Below, one piece after another: positions 12,611 through 23,890 of a stretch of DNA of 64,000 nucleotides. Origin of the DNA: Symbiodinium natans (Eukaryota > Sar > Dinophyceae > Suessiales > Symbiodiniaceae); the NCBI GenBank assembly GCA_905221605.1, contig CAJNDS010002248.1:186001-250000 (forward strand), written 5' to 3'. The notes beneath the pieces are model-generated. The model was not told the DNA's origin. It saw nothing but the letters and a program-made list of their open reading frames with translations, and made no database searches. Position 1 is the first letter of the stretch. Every line of letters begins with the position of its first letter. A program made the translations under genes and the position numbers.

Positions 12611-13514
12611 GTTACGTTAGGGCCGTTAGGGCCAATGCATCCAGGAGCAAGGTATAAATGTTTCTGATTCTGCATCAGAATAATAATAATCATAATAATA
12701 ATCATAATAATAATAATAGCTCAAAACCGACAACAAGAGGGACCCATCTTGCCATCCCATCCTGGAAGGGCCTCGGCCGGAGCAGCCTCTGACGCTGGAG
12801 CCACCACCTCTTCTGCCGGAGGTGAAGGCTCCTGATGCGCGAAGTTCTGGGCTCAATGGGTGCTGGGCCTCTGTGTTCAGCCGGGTTGTGTTTGCGCTGC
12901 CTTCTTCGAAAGCTAGGCGAGTTCGGCGTGCGCATGCAGAGCTTCAACATTCTTCGTAACTTCCCCAAAGAGCCTCGGCCGGTGCGGCCTCTGATGCCGG
13001 AGCCACAGCCTCGGCCACCGGTGCTCCCGCCTGCCACGTTCTGAGGTTCGAGGCAGTGAGGTCGTGGGGACGTAGCGGCTTCAGCCGCGGTGCAAGGCTT
13101 CTCAGTCTCTCTATACGGTGTTGGGTGGCCTTTCTTCAAGTGTAGCTCTGGGTTCAGCACATGGGCATTCATTTGGGACATGAGGCTTTCTCTGGTCTCC
13201 CGAAGTGTATTTGTACAAAGCACGAAAGCAAAACACAGCCAGCCGCGTATCTGCCCCAAACATTGAGGCTGCTCGAGTCTACCCATCATTCCCGGATGCT
13301 CTTCCGACAAAAATCAAACTTCAGGCGAAAACACAGCCCCAACTTGTCAAGTTGTGCAGACAGAAAAAGTCGCCACCCCGCCAGCACAACTCAAATGATC
13401 CAAACCGCGAAACCTCGCACACCCGTCCACCCAACACTGAACATTGGATCAAGCGGGGAAGGGAACATTATGCAAAATATTGGCGACCGCTCCAGAATAC
13501 TTGCAGCTGACAGA
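12611..13514. repeat. Tandem unit 1 (904 bp, diverged)
   Basis: Units are anchored on GTTACGTTAGGGC, which recurs at 12611, 13515, 14171, 15061 and 15948. This unit carries two Ala/Glu cassettes (12768, 12970) and a segment ending in CAGCCGCGTATCTGCCCCAA. An AAT-rich run (12680-12718) replaces the TGTATAATAGCTC found in later units. Confidence 0.75.
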
Positions 13515-14170
13515 GTTACGTTAGGGCCGTTAGGGCCGGGGCATCCACAAGCAAGGTAAAGATTTTTCTGACTCTGTATAATAGCTCAAAACCGAAAACA
13601 AGAGGGACCCAACTCTCTCTTGCCATCCCATCCTTAAAGCAAAACAGTAGAACCTGGAAGGGCCTCGGCCGGAGCAGCCTCTGACGCTGGAGCCACCACC
13701 TCTTCTGCCGGAGGTGAAGGCTCCTGATGCGCGAAGTTCTGGGCTCAACGGGTTGTGGGCCTCTGTCTTCAGCCGGGTTGTGTTGCGCTGCCTTCTTCGA
13801 AAGTTGTGTGAGTTCGGCGTGTGCATGCAGAGCTTCAACATTCTTCAAAACTGATTGGGTTTCAACACCAAGGGCTGAAACCGAACGTGGACGCCAACAG
13901 ACACCAGATCACGTATCATCTGACAAGAAACCCCACGTCCGAAACGCCTCCCTGAAGCCTCTCATTTACCTGGAAGCTGCCACCCAACATGCACCCTCAA
14001 AGAAGCAGTGACACCTTTCCGGACGATGCCATTGCGTACTTCCCCAAAGAGCCTCGGCCGGTGCGGCCTCTGACGCCGGAGCCACAGCCTCTGCCAGCAT
14101 TGGATCAAGCGGGGAAGGGAACATTATGCAAGATATTGGCGACCACTCCAGAATACTTGCAGCTGACAGA
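13515..14170. repeat. Tandem unit 2 (656 bp, internally deleted)
   Basis: Same anchor and same order of segments as the next unit, but about 235 bp shorter. The stretch from the second cassette to the ATTGGATCAAGCGGGGAAGG segment is missing. Confidence 0.8.
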
Positions 14171-15060
14171 GTTACGTTAGGGCAGTTAGGGCCAGTGCAT
14201 CCACAAGCAAGGTATAGATTTTTCTGACTCTGTATAATTGCTCAAAACCGAAAACAAGAGGGACCCAACTCTCTCTTGCCGTCCCATCCTTAAAGCAAAA
14301 CAGTAGAACCTGGAAGGGCCTCGGCCGGAGCAGCCTCTGACGCTGGAGCCACCACCTCTTCTGCCGGAGGTGAAGGCTCCTGATGCGCGAAGTTCTGGGC
14401 TCAACGGGTTGTGGGCCTCTGTCTTCAGCCGGGTTGTGTTGCGCTGCCTTCTTCGAAAGCTGTGTGAGTTCGGCGTGTGCATGCAGAGCTTCAACATTCT
14501 TCAAAACTGATTGGGTTTCAGCACGGCCTAGAGCTGAAAACGAACGTGGACGCCAACAGACACCAGATCACGTATCATCTGACAAGAAACCCCACGTCCG
14601 AAACGCCTCCCTGAAGCCTCTCATTTACCTGGAAGCTGCCACCCAACATGCACCCTCAAAGAAGCAGTGACACCTTTCCGGACGATGCCATTGCATACTT
14701 CCCCGAAGAGCCTCGGCCGGTGTGGCCGCTGATGCCGGAGCGACAGCCTCTTGCACCGGTGCTCCAGAAGCTTCAAAAGCACGAATACAAAACACAGCCA
14801 GCCGCGTATCTGCCCCAAACACTGAGGCTGCTCGAGTCTATCCACCATTCCCGGATACTCCTGCGACAAATATCAAACTTCACGCGAAAACAAACCCCCA
14901 ACTTGTGAATCTGTGCAGACAGCCAAACAGCACAACTCAAATGACCCAAACCGCCAAAATCCCACACCCCGTCCACCCAACACTGAACATTGGATCAAGC
15001 GGGGAAGGGAACATTAAGCAAAATATTGGCGACCACTCCACAATACTTGCAGCTGACAGA
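14171..15060. repeat. Tandem unit 3 (890 bp)
   Basis: Nearly identical along its length to unit 4. Open stretches at 14621-14869 and 15508-15756 encode the same 82 residues, which points to a recent duplication or gene conversion. Confidence 0.85.
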
Positions 15061-15947
15061 GTTACGTTAGGGCCGTTAGGGCCAGTGCATCCACAAGCAA
15101 GGTATAAATTTTTCTGATTCTGCATAATAGCTCAAAACCGAAAACAAGAGGGACCCAACTCTCTCTTGCCATCCCATCCTTAAAGCAAAACAGTAGAACC
15201 TGGAAGGGCCTCGGCCGGAGCAGCCTCTGACGCTGGAGCCACCACCTCTTCTGCCGGAGGTGAAGGCTCCTGATGCGCGAAGTTCTGGGCTCAACGGGTT
15301 GTGGGCCTCTGTCTTCAGCCGGGTTGTGTTGCGCTGCCTTCTTCGAAAGCTGTGTGAGTTCGGCGTGCGCATGCAGAGCTTCAACATTCTTCAAAACTGA
15401 TTGGGTTTCAACACGGCCTACAGCTGAAAACGAACGTGGACACCAACAGACAGATCACGTATCATCTGACAAGAAACCCCACGTCCGAAACGCCTCCCTG
15501 AAGCCTCTCATTTACCTGGAAGCTGCCACCCAACATGCACCCTCAAAGAAGCAGTGACACCTTTCCGGACGATGCCATTGCATACTTCCCCGAAGAGCCT
15601 CGGCCGGTGTGGCCGCTGATGCCGGAGCGACAGCCTCTTGCACCGGTGCTCCAGAAGCTTCAAAAGCACGAATACAAAACACAGCCAGCCGCGTATCTGC
15701 CCCAAACACTGAGGCTGCTCGAGTCTATCCACCATTCCCGGATACTCCTGCGACAAATATCAAACTTCACGCGAAAACAAACCCCCAACTTGTGAATCTG
15801 TGCAGACAGCCAAACAGCACAACTCAAATGACCCAAACCGCCAAAATCCCACACCCCGTCCACCCAACACTGAACATTGGATCAAGCGGGGAAGGGAACA
15901 TTAAGCAAAATATTGGCGACCACTCCAGAATACTTGCAGCTGACAGA
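15061..15947. repeat. Tandem unit 4 (887 bp)
   Basis: Nearly identical to unit 3, with small differences only (for example a few missing bases near 15450). Confidence 0.85.
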
Positions 15948-17390
15948 GTTACGTTAGGGCCGTTAGGGCCAGTGCATCCACAAGCAAGGTATAAATGTTT
16001 CTGATTCTGCATAATAGCTCAAAACCGAAAACAAGAGGGACCCAACTCTCTCTTGCCATCCCATCCTTAAAGCAAAACAGTAGAACCTGGAAGGGCCTCG
16101 GCCGGAGCAGCCTCTGACGCTGGAGCCACCACCTCTTCTGCCGGAGGTGAACGATGCGCGAAGTTCTGGGCTCAACGGGTTGTGGGCCTCTGTCTTCAGC
16201 CGGGTTGTGTTGCGCTGCCTTCTTCGAAAGCTGTGTGAGTTCGGCGTGTGCATGCAGAGCTTCAACATTCTTCAAAACTGATTGGGTTTCAGCACGGCCT
16301 AGAGCTGAAAACGAACGTGGACGCCAACAGACACCAGATCACGTATCATCTGACAAGAAACCCCACGTCCGAAACGCCTCCCTGAAGCCTTTCATTTACC
16401 TGGAAGCTGCCACCCAACATGCACCCTCAAAGAAGCAGTGACACCTTTCCGGACGATGCCATTGCATACTTCCCCAATGGGCCTCGGCCGGTGTGGCCGC
16501 TGATGCCGGAGCCACAGCCTCTGGCACCGGCGCTCCCGCCTGCCACGTTTTGAGGTTCGAGGTAGCGAGGTCGCAGGCTTCTAATATAGGCCTTAAAGGG
16601 CCTGAACCAAGGACTTATGCCTTGCACGCGGCCACGGCATCCCTTGTGGTTGACAGGCGCCTTTCTTCAAGTAGCTCTGGGTTCAGCACGTGAGCACTCA
16701 TTTTGCACGTGAAGTTTACCCATCCCAGCTCCAGAAGCTGAAAGCACGAACCTGCAGTTCAATTGAACCCAAATCCTAAATTCCCACGAGGTCTTATGCC
16801 TCGTACACTCCCTGAAGCTCCTTTATACGACTCCTTACTTATTGCTTGTCTTGTGTGGAGAAGGTTACCGCATCCAAGTCTGCTCGTTTACACCCTGCTC
16901 ATGCCAGTAGAAGGGGTGGCATGCCGGTGATTCTGCAAGAGGCCCTCCAGAAACTCTTGCATGGGCTCAATTCATCAGAAGCAAGGTGGTAGAAACTAAA
17001 CGGCCGGATACAGTACCACGTAGGGGCCGTAAGGACCCGACTCTCTCTATGGCCACCCCCTTCCTTAAAAGCAACCCTAAACCTTAAACCCTAAAACCCT
17101 AAAACCCTAAAACCCCAAAACCCCAAAAACCCTAAAACCCTAAAACCCTAAAACCCTAAAAACCCTAAAACCCTAAAACCCCAAAAACCCTAAAACCCTA
17201 AAACCCTCAAACCCTAAAACCCCAAAAACCCTAAAACCCTAAAACCCCAAAAACCCTAAAACCCTAAAACCCTCAAACCCTAAAACCCCAAAAACCCTAA
17301 AACCCTCAACCTGGAAGGGCCTCGGCCGGTGTCTCCTCGGATGCCGGAGCCGCTGCCTCTTCTGCCGGAGGCGCCTCGTGAGTTTCGAAG
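15948..17390. repeat. Tandem unit 5 (diverged, interrupted by a CCCTAAAA array)
   Basis: Close to unit 4 up to about 16480, then increasingly diverged. The later parts still follow unit order: CAAGCAAGGT-like sequence near 16980, then GACCC plus a CTCTCT run near 17036, then CTTAAAAGCAA at 17064. The 17075-17306 array follows, and then the ACCTGGAAGGGCCTCGGCCGG cassette. In units 2-5, CCTTAAAGCAAAACAGTAGA runs straight into that cassette with no array. Confidence 0.65.
17075..17306 (-). repeat. CCCTAAAA-type array with CCCCAAAAA interruptions
   Basis: 8-base units mixed with AACCCCAAAA, giving a higher-order pattern. It sits at a point where the other tandem units have no array. Confidence 0.95.
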
Positions 17391-18409
17391 CTTTCAGGTG
17401 CTCGATGGGTTTAATCGCTGCTTGACGGGTTTAGGGTTTAGGGCTAGGGTTTCGGGTTTGTTTAGGGTTTAGGATATTAGGACATTAGGATGTTCGGATA
17501 TTAGGGCTTAGGGTTTAGGGGCCATCAGGGTTGGGAAACTTGAGCGTGTCCTGGTGCGGTGTTTAAGGCACCCAAGTGTACTCTGTGCAGTCGTCCAGCT
17601 TGTTTTGCCTGAAGAGTGTTCGCACCTCACGTTCGGCGTCGTATCCACGAGCGGCCTCCCACCCTTCCGCCACCAGTGCCTCAATCCGAGCTTCGAGCTC
17701 TCGATCTTCTCTAACCTGTTCTTCAAGATCTTTGACTCCGGCATGAAAGAGTCGGCATCAGACGTGGGTTGGTGGTCACGTCTGGCTGCATTCTTGCAAG
17801 AGGAAATAGTTATATGAGTATGTGACTGTGTAATCCCAATAAAGCCCATACAACTACCGAAAATGATGATTCACAATATGATGGTCGAATAGCAATTTTT
17901 GTAACAAATTAATCAATATTTCTTTTATAGCAACAAAATATTTTTTTTAAAAAAAACATTCCATTATGCTAAGAATAGTATTATTAATAATGGACTGCGG
18001 AAGCAGCAGAGAGGAGGCAAACAGAGGGGCAAAGACCAAAAAGAGACGGCTCGATATAAGGCGGTCAAACTTGAAGTGCAGGGACAGCATATGGCTGAGC
18101 TATCTCTGGCGCACTGGACTCTCCTACTGAGCAGCTACTCTGCAGGGAACAATCGAGGTCATAGTCTAGAAGCAAGAATCCCCTGCTCCGGCCACGCTAG
18201 GATGAGAGCTGACCCCACAATGACTAGAACTAGAAGCCCACGGACACGCAGAGATGCGGGTCACTGGGCAGGCGGTGGAGGACATTTCCCTATGTCTTCT
18301 CTCTCGGATGGCACACTAAAACCATCTGAAAAATATTCCTGAATTAAATTAAACCCCATAAGTGGAAGTAGAAAATATCCCAAGACCCTACCTAGTTCCT
18401 GGTCGGCTC

Positions 18410-18510
18410 CGTCCAAAGTCCAGAAACTCCGGGGCGCCGGCCGGCGGGGCCACGGCAGAATGATCCGATGCCTCGGAGTTGCGCAGCCATGTGCAGGGGC
18501 CCTGGGGTCA
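18410..18510. repeat. CTCCGGGGCGCC module, copy 1
   Basis: About 75-100 bp starting near AAACTCCGGGGCGCC and reaching CCTCGGAGTTGCGCAGCCA. CTCCG at one end and CGGAG near the other could pair as a stem. Further copies lie at 21680-21745, 43055-43130 and 56110-56210. Confidence 0.6.
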
Positions 18511-18769
18511 AAAAACCTATCCAGGTTCAGGGTGTTAAAGGGGGGGTTGTACAAGTAGTTTCTAAGGATGCTATGGTATGGAGGCTTTCGGGGGGCAATA
18601 CTGATGATAATTACGTAGAGTTTGTACGGAAAATCAAGAAGGAACAACAAACAAGGGAATTGTGCACCACCACTGCGGCCGGAGGGCAGCTGCATATTAT
18701 GTACAAAGAGTTTGATGGGCACGTGTTGGCGGATGTATATGGGGGTTTAAAGAAATAAGGGACGGCTTT

Positions 18770-19005
18770 TTATCACCCCTAATAAAACTCTCAAATTAGG
18801 ATCCCCTTATCATATATAATTATAAGGACCACAAAAAGGCTGCCCCCTGATTTCGGCAACCCCCATATGCCGTCCCGAGAGGCTTGCCTGTAGCGTTCCA
18901 AGTTCTGACCGTGAAGCCCATGAGGGGCTTTCCGACATTAGGGGTGCCTTTTGGGGTCCTTATCATAAGGGTACAAGGGGATCCTACTATTTGGGTCTAT
19001 ATCAG
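18770..19005. mobile_element. Family M7 element pair or expanded copy
   Basis: Contains TTAGGATCCCCTTATCAT and, 150 bp on, its near complement TTATCATAAGGGTACAAGGG plus GATCC, giving a long imperfect inverted repeat. Confidence 0.5.
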
Positions 19006-19154
19006 GAGTCCCCGATTGTCGTAAACACCCATGTCTGGGTGTTTATTCGTCACGCACAAGCGTTCGCACGCGCGCTACAAAAAAACAAACGCGCGCTTGA
19101 ATTTGACAATTTCGACTGTCATACAAGAGCGACCTTCGAGTAAGAACGCCCTTA

Positions 19155-19195
19155 CACTCTGAGGACGGCGCCACCAAGGAAGGGGCGACTGATGA
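19155..19195 (-). repeat. Cassette VAPSLVxPSLA, copy 1
   Basis: Minus strand: SSVAPSLVAPSSECK. It is the shortest and most diverged of five copies. Confidence 0.4.
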
Positions 19196-19723
19196 CTCCT
19201 GGCTGCGAATCCACGGTTTATGTTTTTTTTCCCACCCGTGTCGCATGCGTTTACGGGGAGAAGGTCGGGATGCACATCGGCCCAAGTTCAGGTTCAAACT
19301 GTAAGTTGTTGGGATTCGGTGTGTCAGGGTTGGTGCACCAGGCACAACTACAATGTATCAACACACCCCTTGACCATCCCGACAGCATCCTCGTGCGGTT
19401 TAGGGTTTAGGGTTTAAGGTTTAGGGTTTAGGTGTGGACAATCTGAAGATCAAGTTGGGGTCCCAGAACATCGGGGCTGCTTGACGTTCAGGGCCCAAAG
19501 GGCCCAAGAGCAATTGTGGGAGCGGGTCTTTGAATCTGAAGGTTTCCTCAGGGTTTGATGAGGGGAGGGAGGGGGACGATAGCCCTAAATCTTGACATGC
19601 AAGCCCCAAGTTTGGACCTAGAAATCGTGGATCTTTGGCGGCAACTTTGGATGCCGCACCCCACTAACGATGGCCCTTTCAATGTCCAGCTGATTGCAAA
19701 CCCTACCGAAACCTCAGACCAAA

Positions 19724-19783
19724 AGACTGTTCCGAAGCCTTGGCAGCAGCGGCTGCCTCGCTGGCAAGCCGTGCTGCGATCTC
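19724..19783 (-). repeat. Cassette QEIAARLASEAAAA, copy 1
   Basis: Minus strand reads EIAARLASEAAAAAKA-like, directly after CCAG. Five close copies (19783, 23602, 45328, 48206, 57483) and two distant ones (42482, 55651) all begin at AG|GAGAT. This could be a 3' splice site followed by a duplicated Ala-rich helical exon. Confidence 0.55.
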
Positions 19784-19905
19784 CTGGACGGTTCACTGTT
19801 GGGAATTCGCCTCTGGCTTACTACATGCCGGCTTCACTGCAGTATGTGCTGCAAGCTGGGGAGAATCCTGCCGCAGCGTAGCACGCTAAACCAGTCTTTC
19901 CCCCG

Positions 19906-19990
19906 TGCAATTCTGTTTCGCAGGGAGAGCCTTGGCGGCTTGGACTTCTTCAGCTTGAGCAGAATCGCCGGCCTCTGTCGCGCGCACTTC
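19906..19990 (-). repeat. Cassette ASGQADQEVQA, copy 1
   Basis: Minus strand: AGDSAQAEEVQAAKA, then LPAKQ. All five copies begin at AG|GCC. Confidence 0.45.
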
Positions 19991-20549
19991 CTCCGTCCCT
20001 CCACGAAAAGCCCAAACGCTAAGCTCAAAGGCTGCATGCTCCTGGGCCCCCTGGAACTCGCGCTGAGCTGAAGAAACTGTGAAAGGATACAGCCTGACTT
20101 CTGCGAATATGATCATGCATATGCGAAACCCGCAATCAACCCTACAGGTTCAAGCCCTGAATTTTGAAATCCTTACAGCGGCACGCGCATGCAAGCCTCA
20201 TCTCGGAACCCCCAAAAAATCGCCTCCCGCAACCCTAAAGACAGGCCCCACATGGCCGTAATTCGGCCCCAAGCCTTTTTGAAACCCGTGGCTTCGGGGC
20301 GCCTCTATCTCCAGCGTGGCCTGCCCGGTGGCCTCGGCCTCATTTGTTGCCGAGTCCAGGGTTTAGGGTTTAGGGTTTCGGGTTTAGGGCATCACCCCCT
20401 GCAAGGGGGGTGTACTCGCTCACGCTCGGACAAGTTTGCCGAGGTGCAACCCACACACGCACACCCCATGGCTTTGGCGTTCAGTTGGCAAGGCTTATTT
20501 ACCTAAATTGCATAAGATCCATAGCATCAGACCTGTTTTCGTCCCGAAA

Positions 20550-21140
20550 AACTGATTACTTGACATTGACTAGGTCCGTCTGACACAATCAATACCTGTC
20601 CTTCGCGGATGCTTGGAAGCATGAGTCTTCCTCCGAAGCACTGACTCGGAAAGCTCATCGAAACACACTGCCGAGTTCAGGGCTTCTTTCAGCAGAACGC
20701 GGTCGAGCAAGTCAGTCGACACCACCTTTTCAGTTTGGAAAGTCTTCGTCCGTCCCGGGCCCATGAGCTGCGAACTACGAAGTAGGTGAAAAGATCTACA
20801 TTATACAGCCGACGCTAAGGCATATGAGTTGACATCAGATATCGTCAAGCACTCTAATGATATCAAGATTGACCCCAGAACAAACCCCTCCTGAGATACA
20901 CCAGCCAAACCCGAGAATCCGGCCTCTTGAGCAAGTGCGGAAGGATCCGGCACCTTGCCGTTGTCTAAGCTTGAGCTGAGCGGACATATGCTACCATGAC
21001 GACGAGCCAGTGCAAGGACACTACGGGTAGAGTCAAGAGCGAGGGGCACTGCCTGGCTGTGGCCATCTGTTTCTGTGAGCACATGGATCAATTCATGGGA
21101 AGGCGGATTCGAGTGCTGAACCCTTCCCTAACAACACGCA
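20550..21140. repeat. RPKTF-containing segment, copy 1
   Basis: The module runs from GACATTGACTAGGTCCG through the RPKTF cassette, a TTGAGCAAGTG segment and CATCTGTTTCTGTGAGCACA. It is shared with 27510-28190, 46730-47240, 49490-50480 and 58590-59400. Confidence 0.6.
20590..20758 (-). repeat. Cassette RPKTF, copy 1
   Basis: The minus-strand frame reads GRTKTFQTEKV, then DLLDRVLLKEAL, then CFDELSES and LRR. Five copies across 38 kb keep this frame. Function is unknown; it could be a duplicated exon. Confidence 0.55.
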
Positions 21141-21445
21141 ACCTCATAGCTCACAGCCCCACGAAGTCCCATGCAGCTTTCCCCCTTCGCCCGAAAAGAA
21201 GCCAGCAGGAGTGGAGGCAGACCAAGGGGGCAACGACCAGAGAGAAGGTGAGGGAGCACAAACGGGGTCAAAAGGCAGTTTGTGATGTTGAAGGGTTTAT
21301 AAGGTGTGGGGAATCAATCTTGAAGTGTAAGGAAGGCATATGCCTTACTTGAGGGGCATTGAACTATTTGTAGCACATTGGGCTCTGGGTTGTGGCAAGT
21401 GGGAATTATGTTGGGCACTAGCAGCCACATCCGTTTGGTTGGCAA

Positions 21446-21676
21446 ACCCTAAACCCTAAACCCGGAACCCTAAAACCCTAAAACCCTAAAACCCTAAAAC
21501 CCTAAAACCCTAAAACCCTAAAACCCTAAAACCCTAAAACCCTAAAACCCTAAAACCATAAAACCCTAAAACCCTAAAACCCTAAAACCCTAAACCCGGA
21601 ACCCTAAAACCCTAAAACCCTAAAACCCTAAAACCCTAAAACCCTAAAACCCTAAAACCCTAAAACCCTAAAACCC
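21446..21676 (-). repeat. CCCTAAAA array
   Basis: Mostly perfect 8-base units, with CCCGGAACCCTAAAA occurring twice. It abuts the CTCCGGGGCGCC module. Confidence 0.95.
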
Positions 21677-21679
21677 GAA

Positions 21680-21745
21680 GCTCCGGGGCGCCAGCCGGCG
21701 GGACCACGGCCGAATGATCCGACGCCTCGGAGTTGCGCAACCAGG
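21680..21745. repeat. CTCCGGGGCGCC module, copy 2
   Basis: It directly abuts the CCCTAAAA array ending at 21676. Confidence 0.6.
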
Positions 21746-22259
21746 TGTAAGGGCCCCTAGGGTTTAGGGTTTAGGGTTTAGGGTTTAAACCTATCAAGGC
21801 TCCTAGGGTGCTAAGGCGGCTCTTTTTGCACAACATAGGGCCGCCTGTATTGACTTAAAAAGGTTCTGGAAAAATCTCGATCATTGTTTCTAGGGGTTGT
21901 ACAGAAAATACTGCTCAGATAGTTGTTGCATGTTTCGTTTATGCTAAAGCTACAACACGAACTTCGTGTTGTCGTTCCGGTGACGTCCGGGCAAACATTG
22001 GATCAAATCGGCATGCATGGGCAGGCATCTGTGTAGATACGGATCTGCGTGTGAAATGTAATGGGGGAGACATCAAATCACATGCCATCACTGGGTTGAG
22101 GCAACGATTCACGTGAAGATGGTTGCTCCTTGGCATCTTCTGAATGATTGGTGGAAAGCTGAGATGTGGCAGCTAGTTTCGATTCTTCAAGCCATAACGA
22201 CAAGCACTTTGCGTCAGAACGACCTGCCGACAACACACACAGTGGTATAGAGGGTCACA

Positions 22260-22660
22260 GCCGGTTGTCAGATCAGCTTCGCTGTCTCGCCCAAGTCTTG
22301 TCAGTGCTCAATGCTTTTGAGGCTCCGATTCTCAAGATGCTTTTTGGAGTTCTACAGGTACATGTTTGCCACCTCACCAGGGCATCCCTTGAAACACAAG
22401 AACGGCATACAGCGATGTCCATAACCCCCACACACACATTTGCACACAGCCATGGCCATCGGCTACTTCCCACGAGATCAGGCAACTTCCTAGGACGTGG
22501 TCACTGATCTTATGCCACGTCCCCTTGGTTCTGAAAACGACAACATTGCCCTTGGAAACAGAGACTACACCCAACAAACAGCACGCTTTCACACTTACAC
22601 GTTGCCAAGGACGGCACCACCAAGGAAGGCGCCACTGATGCCACCTGGCTGCAGATAGAT
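22260..22660 (-). repeat. Segment with cassette VAPSLVxPSLA, copy 2
   Basis: About 400 bp shared with 44390-44720, starting at GGTCACAGCCG and ending at the VASVAPSLVVPSLA cassette near 22605-22655. No function recognised. Confidence 0.55.
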
Positions 22661-22847
22661 GGCCATACACCCCAAACCCTAAACCCTAAACCGTAAACCC
22701 TACACCCTAAACCCTAAACCTGAAAATTTCGGGATCCCGACTTTTTTTGGCTGCTTTGATCACACTCAAGGCCGAAGAGCTCTTTGGGGAGCCTTTCGAG
22801 GTCTCTGACTCTGGAGGCTTCCCGTGCTACTATATATTTGCTTGAAG

Positions 22848-22849
<2 letters not shown>

Positions 22850-22879
<30 letters not shown>

Positions 22880-22887
22880 AAAAAAAA
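22850..22887. repeat. C20 followed directly by A18
   Basis: Two long homopolymers side by side. Confidence 0.95.
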
Positions 22888-23549
22888 CAAAACAATTCCT
22901 TATAAGGGCAATATGGGGATTGCTATTTTCTACTTTTGGGGTTCTCAAGTAGTCGTGTGTATAGGGCCCGTGACTCCAGAGCCTCAGTCCGAATCAGCCT
23001 TCGGCTTGGGCTCTGCCACTCATGGACTGGCTTAGAGGGTTTAGGGTCAAGGGTTTAGGGCTTAGGGCCTGTTTTTGAACCCAGACTCCTGAAGTCAGCT
23101 GGGAAGGGCCCTCGACAATAACCCTGACCCTAAACCCTAAACCCTTAACCGCTACTTAATTAAGCCTAAGCTGAGCCTGATAAGTGCCCACAAAAGAATC
23201 CCGATCGGCTTCCACGGTGGCCCCCCAACCTTGAAATAAAACCCGGTGACTTCCATCGGCCACGCAAGGCCCAAACCCTGACTTTCAGATTCAAGCCCCA
23301 AGTTTAGGACCTCAAAAATAGTGGACACTCTTTTTCGGCAACTCCTTCTGGGTGCCGCACCCCACCAAAAACGGCCCTTTCAATGTCCCACTGGTTGAAA
23401 CACCTGCAACCTTGAACCCGAAACGTCAGACTTATGCGATGCTGAACTTGGCACCCCAGCAAAAATTCACAATTTGAGCTGTTCCTTATAAGGATGACAG
23501 TAACCAAAGATAAAAAATGATTTCCAAGTACTCCCTAAGTATAGACCAC

Positions 23550-23602
23550 TCCGTAGCCTTGGCGGCAGCGGCTGCCTCGCTGGCGAGCCGCGCTGCGATC
23601 TC
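23550..23602 (-). repeat. Cassette QEIAARLASEAAAA, copy 2
   Basis: Begins after CTCAG on the minus strand. The neighbouring upstream sequence is interrupted by the 23620-23713 telomere-type array. Confidence 0.55.
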
Positions 23603-23619
23603 CTGAGGGGGGTACGCTG

Positions 23620-23713
23620 TTTAGGGTTTAGGGTTTATAGTTTATAGGGTTTAGGGTTTAGGGTTTAATTTAGGGTTTAGGGTTTAGGGTTTAGGGTTTG
23701 GGGTTTAGGGTTT
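23620..23713 (+). repeat. TTTAGGG array
   Basis: Splits the sequence that reads GTTGGGAATTCGCCTCTGGC at 19797-19816. Confidence 0.95.
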
Positions 23714-23799
23714 AATTCGCCTCTGGCTTGTTGAATGCCGGTTGCGGTGTGTGCTGCAAGGTGGGGTGCATCTTGCATCCGGCGTGACAAAATATGGCC

Positions 23800-23890
23800 C
23801 TGTTTCGCTGGGAGCCTGGGCGGCTTGGACACCTTCATCAGCTTGACCAGAAGCACCGGCCTCTGGTGCAGGCACTGGCAACTCATCAGA
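23800..23890 (-). repeat. Cassette ASGQADQEVQA, copy 2
   Basis: Minus strand: AGASGQADEGVQAAQAPSE, beginning after CCAGAG. Confidence 0.45.

Larger units (their letters stand above)
9950..17390 (-). repeat. Degenerate tandem array with 17 copies of an Ala/Glu/Pro-rich peptide cassette
   Basis: Copies of a roughly 50-60 bp cassette (plus strand CCTCGGCCGGNGCNGCCTCT and the bases after it) start near 9957, 10198, 10690, 10978, 11619, 12313, 12768, 12970, 13661, 14049, 14317, 14707, 15207, 15594, 16094, 16480 and 17318. Read on the minus strand, most keep a frame close to VAPASEAAPAEAL; examples are EAVAPASEATPAEAL near 10.2 kb, ESGPASEAAPAEAL near 10.7 kb and EAVAPVSEPALSEAL near 11.0 kb. The intervening sequence is also partly repeated, in units of about 0.65-0.9 kb. 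All copies face the same way. Each could be a duplicated exon of one gene or simply a repeat element. No start, stop or complete gene can be drawn. Confidence 0.7.
19430..20350. repeat. Multi-module segment, copy D
   Basis: Ordered modules: GGACAATCTGAAGAT; CCCTTTCAATGTCCAGCTG; QEIAARL cassette; GCCGCAGCGTAGCAC; QADQEVQ cassette; AAGAAACTGTGAAAGGA; CATGGCC near 20250; and CTCGGCCTCATT near 20335. The same order recurs near 22.7-24.5, 44.8-46.15, 47.6-48.9 and 57.0-58.4 kb. No complete gene. Confidence 0.65.

Noticed and set aside
12702-13310. 202-codon minus-strand open frame
   Set aside because: It starts and ends inside tandem-repeat units, mixes two frames of the Ala/Glu cassette region, and its N-terminal half is not kept in the sister units.
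13515-15947. CRISPR-like regularly spaced repeats
   Set aside because: Units are 656-890 bp, the sequence is eukaryotic, and the spacers are themselves repeated.
18468-18758. 96-codon open frame on the plus strand
   Set aside because: It begins within the CTCCGGGGCGCC repeat module and has no recognisable domain. The paralogous modules do not keep the frame.
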